NCBI RefSeq assembly: GCF_900187015.1
Contig: NZ_LT906479.1
Span: 3,100,001-3,164,000, forward strand
DNA: 64,000 nt
Direction: 5' to 3'
Origin: Serratia ficaria
GTDB lineage: Bacteria; Pseudomonadota; Gammaproteobacteria; Enterobacterales; Enterobacteriaceae
Below are positions 1 through 7,513 of this stretch, piece after piece (the stretch's first letter is position 1; every line of letters begins with the position of its first letter). The notes under the pieces were generated by a model that did not search any database, was not told the origin of the DNA, and saw nothing but the letters and a program-made list of their open reading frames with translations. The position numbers were made by a program, and so were the translations under genes.

Positions 1-70
1 ATAACTATAGATATTCTTTTTGCGTATATAGATGGGGTTTTGATTATTAGCTGCGCATGAGGAGGAGCGA

Positions 71-90
71 ACGGCAGGCGACCCTGCCGT
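71..90. other. small perfect hairpin downstream of cbl
   Basis: The arms ACGGCAGG and CCTGCCGT form a perfect 8-bp stem with the 4-base loop CGAC, just after the cbl stop codon. No T-run follows on the minus strand, so it is at best a weak or RNA-stabilising terminator. The remaining bases 1-97 show nothing else I can name. Confidence 0.4.
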
Positions 91-97
91 GCTGAAG

Positions 98-1051
98 CTA
101 GATTTGGTAGTCGATCACCGCATCCAGCTGGGAAGAGAATACCTTATCCTTGATTTCGCTCAGCGACAGCGTCGGGTTGCACAGCTGGATAAATTGCCAG
201 GCATAGTTACGCTGTAACTGGCTGCGTTTCAGCCCCAACCATACGGTGTTGGGTTCGAACAGGTGCTCGGCATTGAGGCTGACCAGCCCGCGATCGCGCT
301 CTTTTTCGTATGACATGTCCGCCAGCACGCCGACGCCCAGCCCCAGCTCAACGTAGGTTTTAATCACGTCGGAATCCTGCGCGCTCAATGCGATGTCGGG
401 CGTCAGCCCCGCCGCCTTGAAAGCGGCGTCCAGCTTCGAACGGCCGGTGATGCCCTGCCGATAGGTGATCAGCGGCAGCGTGCTGAGCATCTCCAGCGTG
501 ACCTGCGGCTGGCGCGTCAGCTCGTGCCCTTCCGGCACCAAAATGGTGTGATGCCAGCGGTAGTAAGGAAATGCCGCCAGCGATTCGTCGCTCATCAGGC
601 GCTCGCTGGCGATGCCGATGTCGGCTTCGCCGGAGGCCAGCATTGACACGATCTCCTCCGGGCTGCCCTGATTCAGCACCACCCTCACCCGCGGATACAG
701 CGCGCGGAATTCCTTGATCACCCCCGGCAGGCTGTAACGCGCCTGGGTGTGGGTAGTGGCGATATGCAGCTGCCCCGAGTCGTTGCTGCTGAATACGTCC
801 GCCAGCCGGCGAATATTATTGGCGTCGTTCAGAATGCGCTCCGCCACCACCAGCAGCTCCTTGCCCGGCTCGGTCATGCCCAACAGGCGTTTTCCGCGCC
901 GGATGAATATCTCAATGCCCAACTCTTCTTCCAGCTCGCGAATATGGCGGCTGACGCCAGACTGTGAGGTAAATAAGGTATTGGCGACCTCGGTCAGGTT
1001 GTAGTTGCAGCGCGCCGATTCTCGAATAATTTTTAATTGTTGAAAGTTCAT
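98..1051 (-). CDS. cbl: LysR-family regulator Cbl (CysB-like)
   Basis: The 317-residue protein is a LysR-type regulator. It has an N-terminal winged helix-turn-helix (about residues 2-60, with SQSGVSRHIRELEEELG) and a periplasmic-binding-like effector domain containing THTQARYSLP and SAQDSDVIKTYVELGLG, both typical of the CysB/Cbl pair. The terminal DYQI and the MNFQQLKIIRE start match Cbl more closely than CysB. In E. coli Cbl activates sulfonate and taurine genes under sulfate starvation and senses adenosine phosphosulfate. I chose the ATG at 1051 because AAGGAAG stands just upstream; an in-frame extension to 1087 lacks a ribosome site. In E. coli the gene lies beside nac, so the chaC neighbourhood differs. 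Confidence 0.9.
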   Translation of the reverse strand: MNFQQLKIIRESARCNYNLTEVANTLFTSQSGVSRHIRELEEELGIEIFIRRGKRLLGMTEPGKELLVVAERILNDANNIRRLADVFSSNDSGQLHIATTHTQARYSLPGVIKEFRALYPRVRVVLNQGSPEEIVSMLASGEADIGIASERLMSDESLAAFPYYRWHHTILVPEGHELTRQPQVTLEMLSTLPLITYRQGITGRSKLDAAFKAAGLTPDIALSAQDSDVIKTYVELGLGVGVLADMSYEKERDRGLVSLNAEHLFEPNTVWLGLKRSQLQRNYAWQFIQLCNPTLSLSEIKDKVFSSQLDAVIDYQI

Positions 1052-1355
1052 CCCCGTCTTCCTTTCTTGCAATAGCGTTAACTGCATTGATACGGAGTCA
1101 GGCGGACAGGAACAAATAAGAAATAACCTTTACTTATGCATTTTAATGCTAAGTGAATTTTTCACCGCGGTGAATTAGCTGTTTCTCCGGCTGATAATTA
1201 TCTAATGGCTTTAGAATTAACGAGATAAGTACCCACTCTAAAGAAAGGGATTAATAAGTACTGCAAAATAAAGTTATTAAATATAGGCATTAGATATATA
1301 AACGACAGGGGCTCAGCACGCTGAGCCCCTGGATAAACCCGGCCGCCGCAACACA
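1052..1355. other. AT-rich gap between cbl and chaC
   Basis: This stretch is strongly AT-rich in its middle (1130-1300) and must carry the cbl promoter on the minus strand. I see no convincing ORF; the short open frame across 1198-1407 overlaps chaC and is a shadow. The only clear structure is the chaC terminator near its right end. Confidence 0.5.
1307..1330 (-). terminator. terminator of chaC
   Basis: The arms AGGGGCTCAG and CTGAGCCCCT form a perfect 10-bp stem with a CACG loop, placed 25 bases past the chaC stop. On the minus strand it is followed by GTCGTTTATAT, a weak U-rich tail. Confidence 0.75.
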
Positions 1356-2051
1356 TCAGGCGGTGGCTTCGCCGCCGATCGGGCCGGCGGTATTCTGCTG
1401 CAGCCATTGCCGCACATAGCTGACCAGGTCACCGATGCAGTCGTCCTGCATGCCGTGGTTCTTCAGTTCGTTATCCAGCGCGAACAGGTATTGGGCGTTG
1501 GTGCCCAGCGGCCCGCTGGCGCTGGCGATCAAAGGCGCGATCACCTGATGACTGGTATCTTCTTCGAACAGCGGATGTTGAGGGTTCATGACGAACGCCA
1601 GCGCGCTGACCACTTCGCCGTCGGCCAGCCGCAGATCGCACCAGGTCGGCAGATAGCAGCCGGTCACCATTTCGCGCTTCCACAACAGCTCCAGCTCTTC
1701 ACGCAGCTTGGCCTCCGGCAGGCGAAACGCCAGGCCGGTGGTCTGGCCGCCCTCTTTCAGCGCCAGCATGCGCCCCGGCTGATGCAGCGTGCCGCGGCCG
1801 GCGGTCAGCCGCATGCAGAACGCCCGGTGCCAGCCCTGCAGCGTGGCGGGCCGCACCTCTTCGGATTCGAATACCGGGTTCCACATCAGCGAGCCGTAAC
1901 CGAATATCCACACCGGGCGATTGCCCGGACGGCGCGATAACGTGCAATCCAACGAGGCCGCACGCTGTTCCGGCGTCAGTAACAATGACTCCTCGATAGC
2001 GCCGAATGCCGTTTTGCAGTCTGCTTTTTGCAGAAAATCTCGCGTTAACAC
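1356..2051 (-). CDS. chaC: glutathione-specific gamma-glutamylcyclotransferase ChaC
   Basis: This enzyme family cleaves glutathione to 5-oxoproline and Cys-Gly in the cytoplasm. The glycine-rich YGSL motif is at residues 52-55 (FGYGSLMWNP), and a conserved glutamate at 127 (KREM) is the likely catalytic acid. The start is the GTG at 2051: GGGAGG lies 8 bases upstream, and the resulting 231 residues equal the E. coli length; the longer ATG frame to 2099 has no such site. The gene is downstream of chaB on the same strand but 255 bases away, so it may have its own promoter in the AT-rich gap. It was once described as a cation transport regulator because of its link to chaA. Confidence 0.93.
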   Translation of the reverse strand: MLTRDFLQKADCKTAFGAIEESLLLTPEQRAASLDCTLSRRPGNRPVWIFGYGSLMWNPVFESEEVRPATLQGWHRAFCMRLTAGRGTLHQPGRMLALKEGGQTTGLAFRLPEAKLREELELLWKREMVTGCYLPTWCDLRLADGEVVSALAFVMNPQHPLFEEDTSHQVIAPLIASASGPLGTNAQYLFALDNELKNHGMQDDCIGDLVSYVRQWLQQNTAGPIGGEATA

Positions 2052-2276
2052 CTTTACATCCTCCCGGGAATACGATTTCTCGCATGCCCTCGCCACCACG
2101 GCGCCTTTGCAATTTTATTTATTGGTTCGGAAATTTATTAATTCACTAGCCATTGCTAATAAGAATGACATTATTCTTTTCTCGATGGGCGATCAAGTTT
2201 CAAACGGGTTTTAAAGTGAAAAAGTATTTGTACTGAGCAGCAATAATATTAATTGCCGCGGCGAACGGGCCATTTC

Positions 2277-2298
2277 ACCGGCGCGCGAACGCGCCGGT
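2277..2298 (-). terminator. hairpin after chaB
   Basis: ACCGGCGCG and CGCGCCGGT form a perfect 9-bp stem with a 4-base loop immediately after the chaB stop. It lacks a clear U-tract, so termination would be partial, possibly setting the chaB/chaC ratio. Confidence 0.5.
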
Positions 2299-2306
2299 CG
2301 AAGGGG

Positions 2307-2534
2307 TTACTTTTTGTGCCAGCGGTCATCGTCGCCTTTGCGATAGCTTTGTTTTACCGCCGCCCAGGCCACCTTATGCGCCGTTTCCTCGCGGCTGTCA
2401 TCGCCGCGCCGGTCATCGGCATCGCGGTACTGCTGCCAGGCGCTGTTAAACGCTTCCTTATAGATTTCCTGCGCATGCTCCGGCAGCACGTGCTTCACAT
2501 TGTCCGGCAAGGCGCTCCTGCTGTGGTACGGCAT
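2307..2534 (-). CDS. chaB: ChaB family protein
   Basis: This 75-residue cytoplasmic protein matches ChaB along its whole length: MPYHSRSALPDNVKHVLPEHA, the SREETAHKVAWAAVK core and the basic, aspartate-rich tail ending WHKK. ChaB has been described as a regulator of the ChaA antiporter, but its biochemical role is not firmly established. The ATG at 2534 has GGGAGG six bases upstream; the GTG one codon earlier would leave only three bases. In E. coli chaB and chaC lie directly beside chaA and diverge from it. Here a siderophore reductase gene separates them from chaA. Confidence 0.88.
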   Translation of the reverse strand: MPYHSRSALPDNVKHVLPEHAQEIYKEAFNSAWQQYRDADDRRGDDSREETAHKVAWAAVKQSYRKGDDDRWHKK

Positions 2535-2599
2535 CACATTCCTCCCGTTGCTGGTGAATGAACCTTAAGTTTAGGCGATGCCGCCGCGGGCCTCAATTG

Positions 2600-2618
2600 G
2601 CAAACAATTCTCATTATC
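2600..2618 (+). promoter_or_regulatory. Fur box before the siderophore-interacting gene
   Basis: The 19 bases match the Fur consensus GATAATGATAATCATTATC at 13 positions, with the half TCATTATC intact. A plausible -10 (TATACT, 2630-2635) lies just downstream, so bound Fur would block the promoter when iron is plentiful. Confidence 0.6.
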
Positions 2619-2663
2619 AAACGACATGTTATACTCGCGGCAAACGAACATAAGGAGATCCCC

Positions 2664-3482
2664 GTGACTACCGAAGCCCCTCGCTCACGCGCCCCCTACC
2701 TGATTGCCGTCAGCGCCATTCAAGATATTACGCCGCACCTGCGCCGCATCACCTTCAGCGCGCCCGACTTACGCTATTACCCGGCCAACGCCGCCGCCGC
2801 GCATATCAAGGTGTTTTTGCCGCAGCCAGGCCAGGAGCGCCCCGACCTGCCGACCCTGACCGAAAACGGCCCGCGCTGGGCCGCCGATGCGCTGCGCCCG
2901 ATCGTGCGCACCTATTCTATTCGCGCCGTGCGCCCGGAGCAGGAAGAGGTCGACATCGAATTCGCCCTGCACGACCACAACGGCCCGGCGGTTGAGTTTG
3001 CCCGCAACGCCAGGGCCGGCGACAAAATCGGCATCAGCAACCCCGGCGGCCCCAAACCGATGTTACCGGAAGCCGATTTCTACTGCCTGGCCGCCGATCC
3101 CTCTTCGCTGCCCGCGCTGGCCGCGCTGCTGGAAGCTTTGCCGGCGCATGCGGCAGGCCACGCGTTCATCCGCGTTGACAGCGCCGCCGACGTCATCGAC
3201 CTGCACAAGCCCGCCGGCGTCGAGCTGAGCTGGATCATCGGCGGCACCGAGAAAACCGGCGACCTGATCGGCCAATTCCGCGCCCTGACGCCGCCGCAGG
3301 CGGAAACCCATTTTTGGCTGGCCGGCGAAGATCGCCTGGTGGTGGAGCTGCGCCGTTACCTGCGCCGCGAGCGCCAATGCGATCGTAATCGCCTTTATGC
3401 CGTGCCTTATTGGCGTGAGGGGTTAAATGAAGAGGGTTATCACAATAAGCGGCATGAAATCATGGACAACATTGATGACTGA
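2664..3482 (+). CDS. siderophore-interacting FAD-binding reductase (SIP/ViuB family)
   Basis: The 272-residue protein has the siderophore-interacting fold: an FAD-binding domain (residues about 8-130) with the flavin-contacting RTYSIR sequence, followed by a nucleotide-binding domain (ADPSSLPALAALLEALP) and the family's C-terminal AVPYWREG and EEGYH. Such proteins reduce ferric siderophores in the cytoplasm to release iron. Translation starts at the GTG at 2664 behind AAGGAG. The Fur box upstream and the terminator downstream make it a single-gene, iron-repressed unit. It resembles the ViuB side of the family more than E. coli YqjH, so I give no symbol. Its place between chaB and chaA is unlike E. 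coli. Confidence 0.85.
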   Translation: MTTEAPRSRAPYLIAVSAIQDITPHLRRITFSAPDLRYYPANAAAAHIKVFLPQPGQERPDLPTLTENGPRWAADALRPIVRTYSIRAVRPEQEEVDIEFALHDHNGPAVEFARNARAGDKIGISNPGGPKPMLPEADFYCLAADPSSLPALAALLEALPAHAAGHAFIRVDSAADVIDLHKPAGVELSWIIGGTEKTGDLIGQFRALTPPQAETHFWLAGEDRLVVELRRYLRRERQCDRNRLYAVPYWREGLNEEGYHNKRHEIMDNIDD

Positions 3483-3583
3483 GGCCAATTTTTCTTTGAT
3501 TAACCATGGGATAAGCAAGTAAACACGACATTTCTCGCCATTAGCCAGAAAAAATCATGTTATTGCGTAAAAGTAAGTAAATA

Positions 3584-3608
3584 AAACCGCATCCCTTGCG
3601 GTTTTTTT
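3584..3608 (+). terminator. terminator of the siderophore-interacting gene
   Basis: AAACCGC, loop ATCCCTT, GCGGTTT, then a T-run: a textbook rho-independent terminator about 100 bases past the stop codon. Confidence 0.85.
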
Positions 3609-3777
3609 GTTACCCTGATCACATAAAGCAAGCAATTGCTTTCTCAGTTTAAAAACAACATCACATCAACGCTGCGGGTGTATCCTATTATAAAATACTT
3701 ACTGGATACGCAGAGTTGCCGTTTCGCGGCAGCCGGCGATGACGGGACCACGCTGTTTGAGAAGGAGTACCACACCC

Positions 3778-4878
3778 ATGAAGTCGCAACACGATCCTGG
3801 CCGATCCAAATCCCGCCACACCGAGTATTCCCTGATTTTTCCCATCGCCGCGCTGATCGTGTTGAATCTGTGGGGCACCACCGGCAACTTCCCGCTGATC
3901 GTCGGCATCAACATCATCGCCCTGATCGGTATCCTCAGCAGCGCATTCAGCGTGGTGCGCCACGCCGACGTGCTGGCGCATCGCCTGGGTGAACCCTACG
4001 GCTCGCTGATCCTCAGCCTGTCGGTGGTGATCCTCGAAGTCAGCCTGATCTCGGCGCTGATGGCGACCGGCGACGCCGCTCCGGCGCTGATGCGCGACAC
4101 GCTCTACTCGATTATCATGATCGTCAGCGCCGGCCTGGTGGGCGTTGCGCTGTTGCTCGGCGGCCGCAAATTCGCCACCCAGTACGTCAATCTCGGCGGC
4201 ATCAAACAATACCTGATGGCCATCTTCCCGCTGGCGGTGATTGTGCTGGTGTTTCCCAGCGCGCTGCCGGGCGGCAACTTCAGCACCGGCCAGGCGCTGT
4301 TGGTGGCGCTGATCTCCGCCGCCATGTACGGCGTGTTTCTGGTGATCCAAACCAAGACCCACCAGAGCCTGTTCGTCTATGAACACGAAGATGACGACGG
4401 TGACCCGCATCACGGCAAACCCTCGTCGCACAGCAGCGCCTGGCACGCCGTCTGGCTGGTGGTTCACCTGATCGCGGTTATCGCGGTGACCAAATTCAAC
4501 GCCAACCCGTTGGAAGGGTTGCTGACCAGGGTGAACGCCCCAGCGCAATTCACCGGTTTCCTGGTGGCGCTGCTGATCCTGTCGCCGGAAGGCCTGGGCG
4601 CCCTGCGGGCGGTATTGAACAATCAGGTGCAGCGCGCCATGAACCTGTTCTTCGGCTCGGTGCTGGCGACCATTTCCCTGACGGTGCCGGCAGTCACCAT
4701 CATCGCCACCCTGACCGGCCAGACGCTGATCTTCGGCCTGCAGACGCCGCATATCGTGGTGATGCTGACGGTGCTGCTGCTGTGCCAGCTGTCGTTCTCC
4801 ACCGGCCGCACCAACGTGCTGAACGGCACCGCCCACCTGGCGCTGTTCGCCGCCTACATGATGACGATATTCGCCTGA
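3778..4878 (+). CDS. chaA: sodium-potassium/proton antiporter ChaA
   Basis: This 366-residue inner-membrane protein matches ChaA, a CaCA-superfamily antiporter that exports Na+, K+ and Ca2+ against protons at alkaline pH. It has about eleven hydrophobic segments, the repeated acidic motifs of the superfamily (GEPYGSLILSLSVVILEV near the N-terminus and SPEGLGALRAVLNN in the second half), and an acidic cytoplasmic loop EHEDDDGDPHHG. I start at the ATG at 3778, preceded by AAGGAG and giving exactly the E. coli length. The gene ends in a terminator shared with lpxO. Confidence 0.94.
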   Translation: MKSQHDPGRSKSRHTEYSLIFPIAALIVLNLWGTTGNFPLIVGINIIALIGILSSAFSVVRHADVLAHRLGEPYGSLILSLSVVILEVSLISALMATGDAAPALMRDTLYSIIMIVSAGLVGVALLLGGRKFATQYVNLGGIKQYLMAIFPLAVIVLVFPSALPGGNFSTGQALLVALISAAMYGVFLVIQTKTHQSLFVYEHEDDDGDPHHGKPSSHSSAWHAVWLVVHLIAVIAVTKFNANPLEGLLTRVNAPAQFTGFLVALLILSPEGLGALRAVLNNQVQRAMNLFFGSVLATISLTVPAVTIIATLTGQTLIFGLQTPHIVVMLTVLLLCQLSFSTGRTNVLNGTAHLALFAAYMMTIFA

Positions 4879-4883
4879 TCAAC

Positions 4884-4908
4884 AAGGGGCGCTTACCGCG
4901 CCCCTTTT
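4884..4908. terminator. bidirectional terminator between chaA and lpxO
   Basis: AAGGGGCGC and GCGCCCCTT flank the loop TTACC, with TTTT following on the plus strand. It lies between the convergent chaA and lpxO stops and can serve both. Confidence 0.85.
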
Positions 4909-4911
4909 GCT

Positions 4912-5814
4912 TTAGACCGAGAAGAAAATCGCCGCGGCGATCCCGCCGAACAAAATCCATTTAATGATGTAATAACCGGTGCGGTTCCACGCCTTCAACC
5001 GCTTGCCCAGCTTGCGTATCGCATAGATGTACTTGAACAGCTTATTGACGCCGCCGGTGCGATCGCCCTCTTCGTTCGGCGCGGTGGCGGCGCTCATCAG
5101 ATGGCGCCCCAGCCAATGGTTGACCGCCTGCGCCCAGCGGTAACGCATCGGCCGTTCGATATCGCAGAACAGGATCAAGCGATTTTTCCCGCTCTGGTTT
5201 TCCGCATAGTGCAGGTAGGTTTCATCAAACATCACGCCCTCGCCGTCGCGCCAGCTGTAACGTTCGCCGTCGACCTCGATAAAGCAGCGATCGTCGTTCG
5301 GCGTAATCAGGCCCAGGTGATAACGCAGCGAACCGGCATAGGGATCGCGGTGACGCGGCAAGCGGCTGCCGTCCGGCAGTTCGGCGAACATCGCCGCCTT
5401 GACCGAAGGCAGGCTGCGCAGCAGCGCGGTGGTTTGCGGGCACAGGGTCATCGCCGACGGGTGGCTGTCTTCGTACCATTTCAGATAGAAACGCTTCCAG
5501 CCGGTCTTGAAAAACGAGTTGAAGCCCGCGTCGTTGAACTGATCCGACGCTTTGATCTGCCGGATCTCCATCAGCCGTTGCCCTTCGTCGCGGATGCTTT
5601 GCCAGTTATCGCGCAGCACCTTTAGCTCGGGAAATTGTTCCGGCTGCAGATACGGCGTGGTCGGCGCGCGCGAGAACAGATACATAAAGACGTTGAGCGG
5701 CGCGGTAAAGGTGGAATGATCGGACAGCTGCCGCCAAAAGTTATAGCGAATCCGGCCGCGGTAATGAACATAGACAACGCATAAAATAAATAAGATCAGG
5801 ATAATATATTTCAT
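4912..5814 (-). CDS. lpxO: lipid A hydroxylase LpxO (Fe2+/2-oxoglutarate dioxygenase)
   Basis: LpxO hydroxylates the secondary 3-prime acyl chain of lipid A using Fe(II), oxygen and 2-oxoglutarate. The protein has 300 residues, the usual length. An N-terminal membrane anchor (residues 2-18) precedes an aspartyl/asparaginyl beta-hydroxylase domain with the iron ligands H155, D157 (LPRHRDPY) and H202 (YLHYAENQ) and the 2-oxoglutarate arginine around R212. A second hydrophobic segment lies at the C-terminus (WILFGGIAAAIFFSV). It is a single gene facing chaA. E. coli K-12 lacks it, while Salmonella and Serratia carry it. Confidence 0.9.
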   Translation of the reverse strand: MKYIILILFILCVVYVHYRGRIRYNFWRQLSDHSTFTAPLNVFMYLFSRAPTTPYLQPEQFPELKVLRDNWQSIRDEGQRLMEIRQIKASDQFNDAGFNSFFKTGWKRFYLKWYEDSHPSAMTLCPQTTALLRSLPSVKAAMFAELPDGSRLPRHRDPYAGSLRYHLGLITPNDDRCFIEVDGERYSWRDGEGVMFDETYLHYAENQSGKNRLILFCDIERPMRYRWAQAVNHWLGRHLMSAATAPNEEGDRTGGVNKLFKYIYAIRKLGKRLKAWNRTGYYIIKWILFGGIAAAIFFSV

Positions 5815-6013
5815 GATTGCATCGCATCAAAGAACCCAACGCTCTGTGCGCCGGCGCGGCGCACACCCCAGAAATGTCCTTTTGGCGGTAAACGACGTCT
5901 GCCTGCCAATCTGGAACCCACTAATCATTAACGCTGACTCAACGAAAATCTATACAAAAAACCACTTTAATTTACACAAAGATTAAACGGATCGGCAATT
6001 TGACGGCGGGGAT

Positions 6014-6040
6014 AAAAAAGGCCGCCGCGGCGACCTTTTT
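6014..6040 (-). terminator. terminator of phoH
   Basis: AAAAAGG and CCTTTTT arms enclose a GC-rich core 14 bases past the phoH stop, with U-rich sequence after the stem on the minus strand. Confidence 0.75.
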
Positions 6041-6054
6041 ATTAAGCGGATAGG

Positions 6055-6843
6055 TTAACTGTAAGCGTTGAGCGTGCGCTGACACAGGGCGGAGCGCACG
6101 CAGTCCTGTTTATCGAAGCGGATGACGCCGATCATCTCGTCCTCTTCGAAGCGTTCCAACGCATCGCTGAGGCCGGACTTCACGCCGCGCGGCAAATCGC
6201 ACTGGGTTACGTCACCATTGACGATTACCGTCACGTTCTCACCCAGGCGGGTCAGGAACATCTTCATCTGGCTGGCGGTAACGTTCTGGGCTTCATCCAG
6301 AATGACCACCGCATTTTCGAAGGTGCGCCCGCGCATATAGGCGAAGGGCGCGATCTCTACCTTGCCGATTTCCGGCCGCAGGCAGTATTGCATAAAGGAC
6401 GATCCTAAACGGCGCACCAGAATGTCATACACCGGGCGGAAATAAGGGGCGAATTTCTCAGAAATATCCCCAGGCAGGAAACCGAGGTCTTCATCCGCCT
6501 GCAGAACCGGACGAGTGACTATTATCCGATCCACCTCTTTATGTATTAGCGCTTCCGCCGCTTTGGCGGCGCTGATGAATGTTTTGCCGCAGCCGGCTTC
6601 GCCGGTGGCAAATATCAACTGCTTATTATCTATGGCTGATAAGTAATGACCCTGAGCTTCGGTTCGCGCCTCGATGGGTGAGCTATCGCGCTTGTCTCGC
6701 GCCATGCCGATAGACTCGACACCCCCCATTTGTACCAGCGAGGTCACAGACTCTTCTTCAAGCTGGCGATGACTACGAGCGTCACGACGAATAACGCGCT
6801 TCGCTTCACGACGTGCTTTGATCACTGCTTTCTGTCTTCCCAT
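6055..6843 (-). CDS. phoH: PhoH family ATPase
   Basis: The 262-residue protein is near-identical in architecture to E. coli PhoH, a phosphate-starvation-inducible ATP-binding protein. Walker A is GEAGCGKT at residues 81-88 and Walker B is VVILDEAQN, followed by the sensor-like VNGDVTQCDLPRG. The helicase-like P-loop domain fills the C-terminal two thirds after a basic N-terminus (MGRQKAVIKARREAKR). The ATG at 6843 follows TAAGG by a normal spacing. PhoH-family ATPases have been linked to RNA metabolism, but the exact role of this subgroup is unclear. I could not find a complete Pho box in the upstream gap. Confidence 0.93.
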   Translation of the reverse strand: MGRQKAVIKARREAKRVIRRDARSHRQLEEESVTSLVQMGGVESIGMARDKRDSSPIEARTEAQGHYLSAIDNKQLIFATGEAGCGKTFISAAKAAEALIHKEVDRIIVTRPVLQADEDLGFLPGDISEKFAPYFRPVYDILVRRLGSSFMQYCLRPEIGKVEIAPFAYMRGRTFENAVVILDEAQNVTASQMKMFLTRLGENVTVIVNGDVTQCDLPRGVKSGLSDALERFEEDEMIGVIRFDKQDCVRSALCQRTLNAYS

Positions 6844-7473
6844 AGTGGCACCTTACAGTTTGTTTCACCTACCGCAGCGGCCGGGCCGCGCGATTATGTT
6901 TCACACACGTATTAGGTTTTGGCCTCCTTCGAGCCAATAAAAGCCAATGGACCAGGTGAATAGCCGGCAGCAGTTTGATGCGCCATTTTTTCACGGGATA
7001 ACGCAGGTTGCGTAATTAAAAGTGGAGTAAAACGTGACAGGCGGTGGTAGCGATAAGAGAGCGGAGTTGCCAGGAAAAGAGAGTCGGAGAGAGAACCCTC
7101 GTTACAACGAGAAATCAGGGAAGGTATGTTATTTTTTCTTTCCAGCCCAACCAAGGACTTTACCATTAGCGATCCCCGCAGTGTTATTTACAGCATCAAG
7201 CTGTGCACCTTGTGAAAACTACCGCCAGATGATTACAGTATAATGACATTCAATCCCGCAGCGTTGCTAAAATGTAAAAAAATTTAATATTTTCTGTTTT
7301 CAGTCAGCGCAAGAACACTATATCACGCCGGTTACGCCATTCCACAGAAATTTTATCCCGCTGTCAGATCAAATAGTTATGATTAAAATTACCGGATGAC
7401 ATTCCGGTTTCCGATTAAATTTCAGCCAGTTTAAATTCTGCTTTTCAGCCCAAACTTTTTGCATTCAGCATCG
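6844..7473. other. long gap between phoH and pqqU
   Basis: About 670 bases separate the phoH start from the pqqU stop, both on the minus strand. It must hold the phoH promoter. A single Pho-box-like half site (TGACAG at 7035) is present, but not a full direct repeat. From 7240 to 7440 it is very AT-rich, with one short hairpin (ACCGGA/TCCGGT, 7391-7408). Short open frames at 6912-7166 and 7034-7243 overlap on opposite strands and lack good ribosome sites. I assign no gene. Confidence 0.5.
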
Positions 7474-7507
7474 GAAAAACGAGGGAAACCTGCGCCTGCA
7501 GGTCCCC
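7474..7507 (-). terminator. terminator of pqqU
   Basis: On the minus strand GGGACCTGC, loop AGGC and GCAGGTTTCCC fold into an imperfect stem followed by CGTTTTTC, just past the pqqU stop. Confidence 0.65.
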
Positions 7508-7513
7508 TCACCC

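Noticed and set aside
3688..4836. 382-codon frame antisense to chaA
   Set aside because: Strongly biased to Gln, His and Arg, as expected for the complement of a GC-rich membrane protein gene.
6844..7060. Pho box for phoH
   Set aside because: Only one TGACAG half site was found; the required direct repeat is missing.
6912..7243. Two short opposed frames between phoH and pqqU
   Set aside because: They overlap each other, lack good ribosome sites and have no recognisable features.
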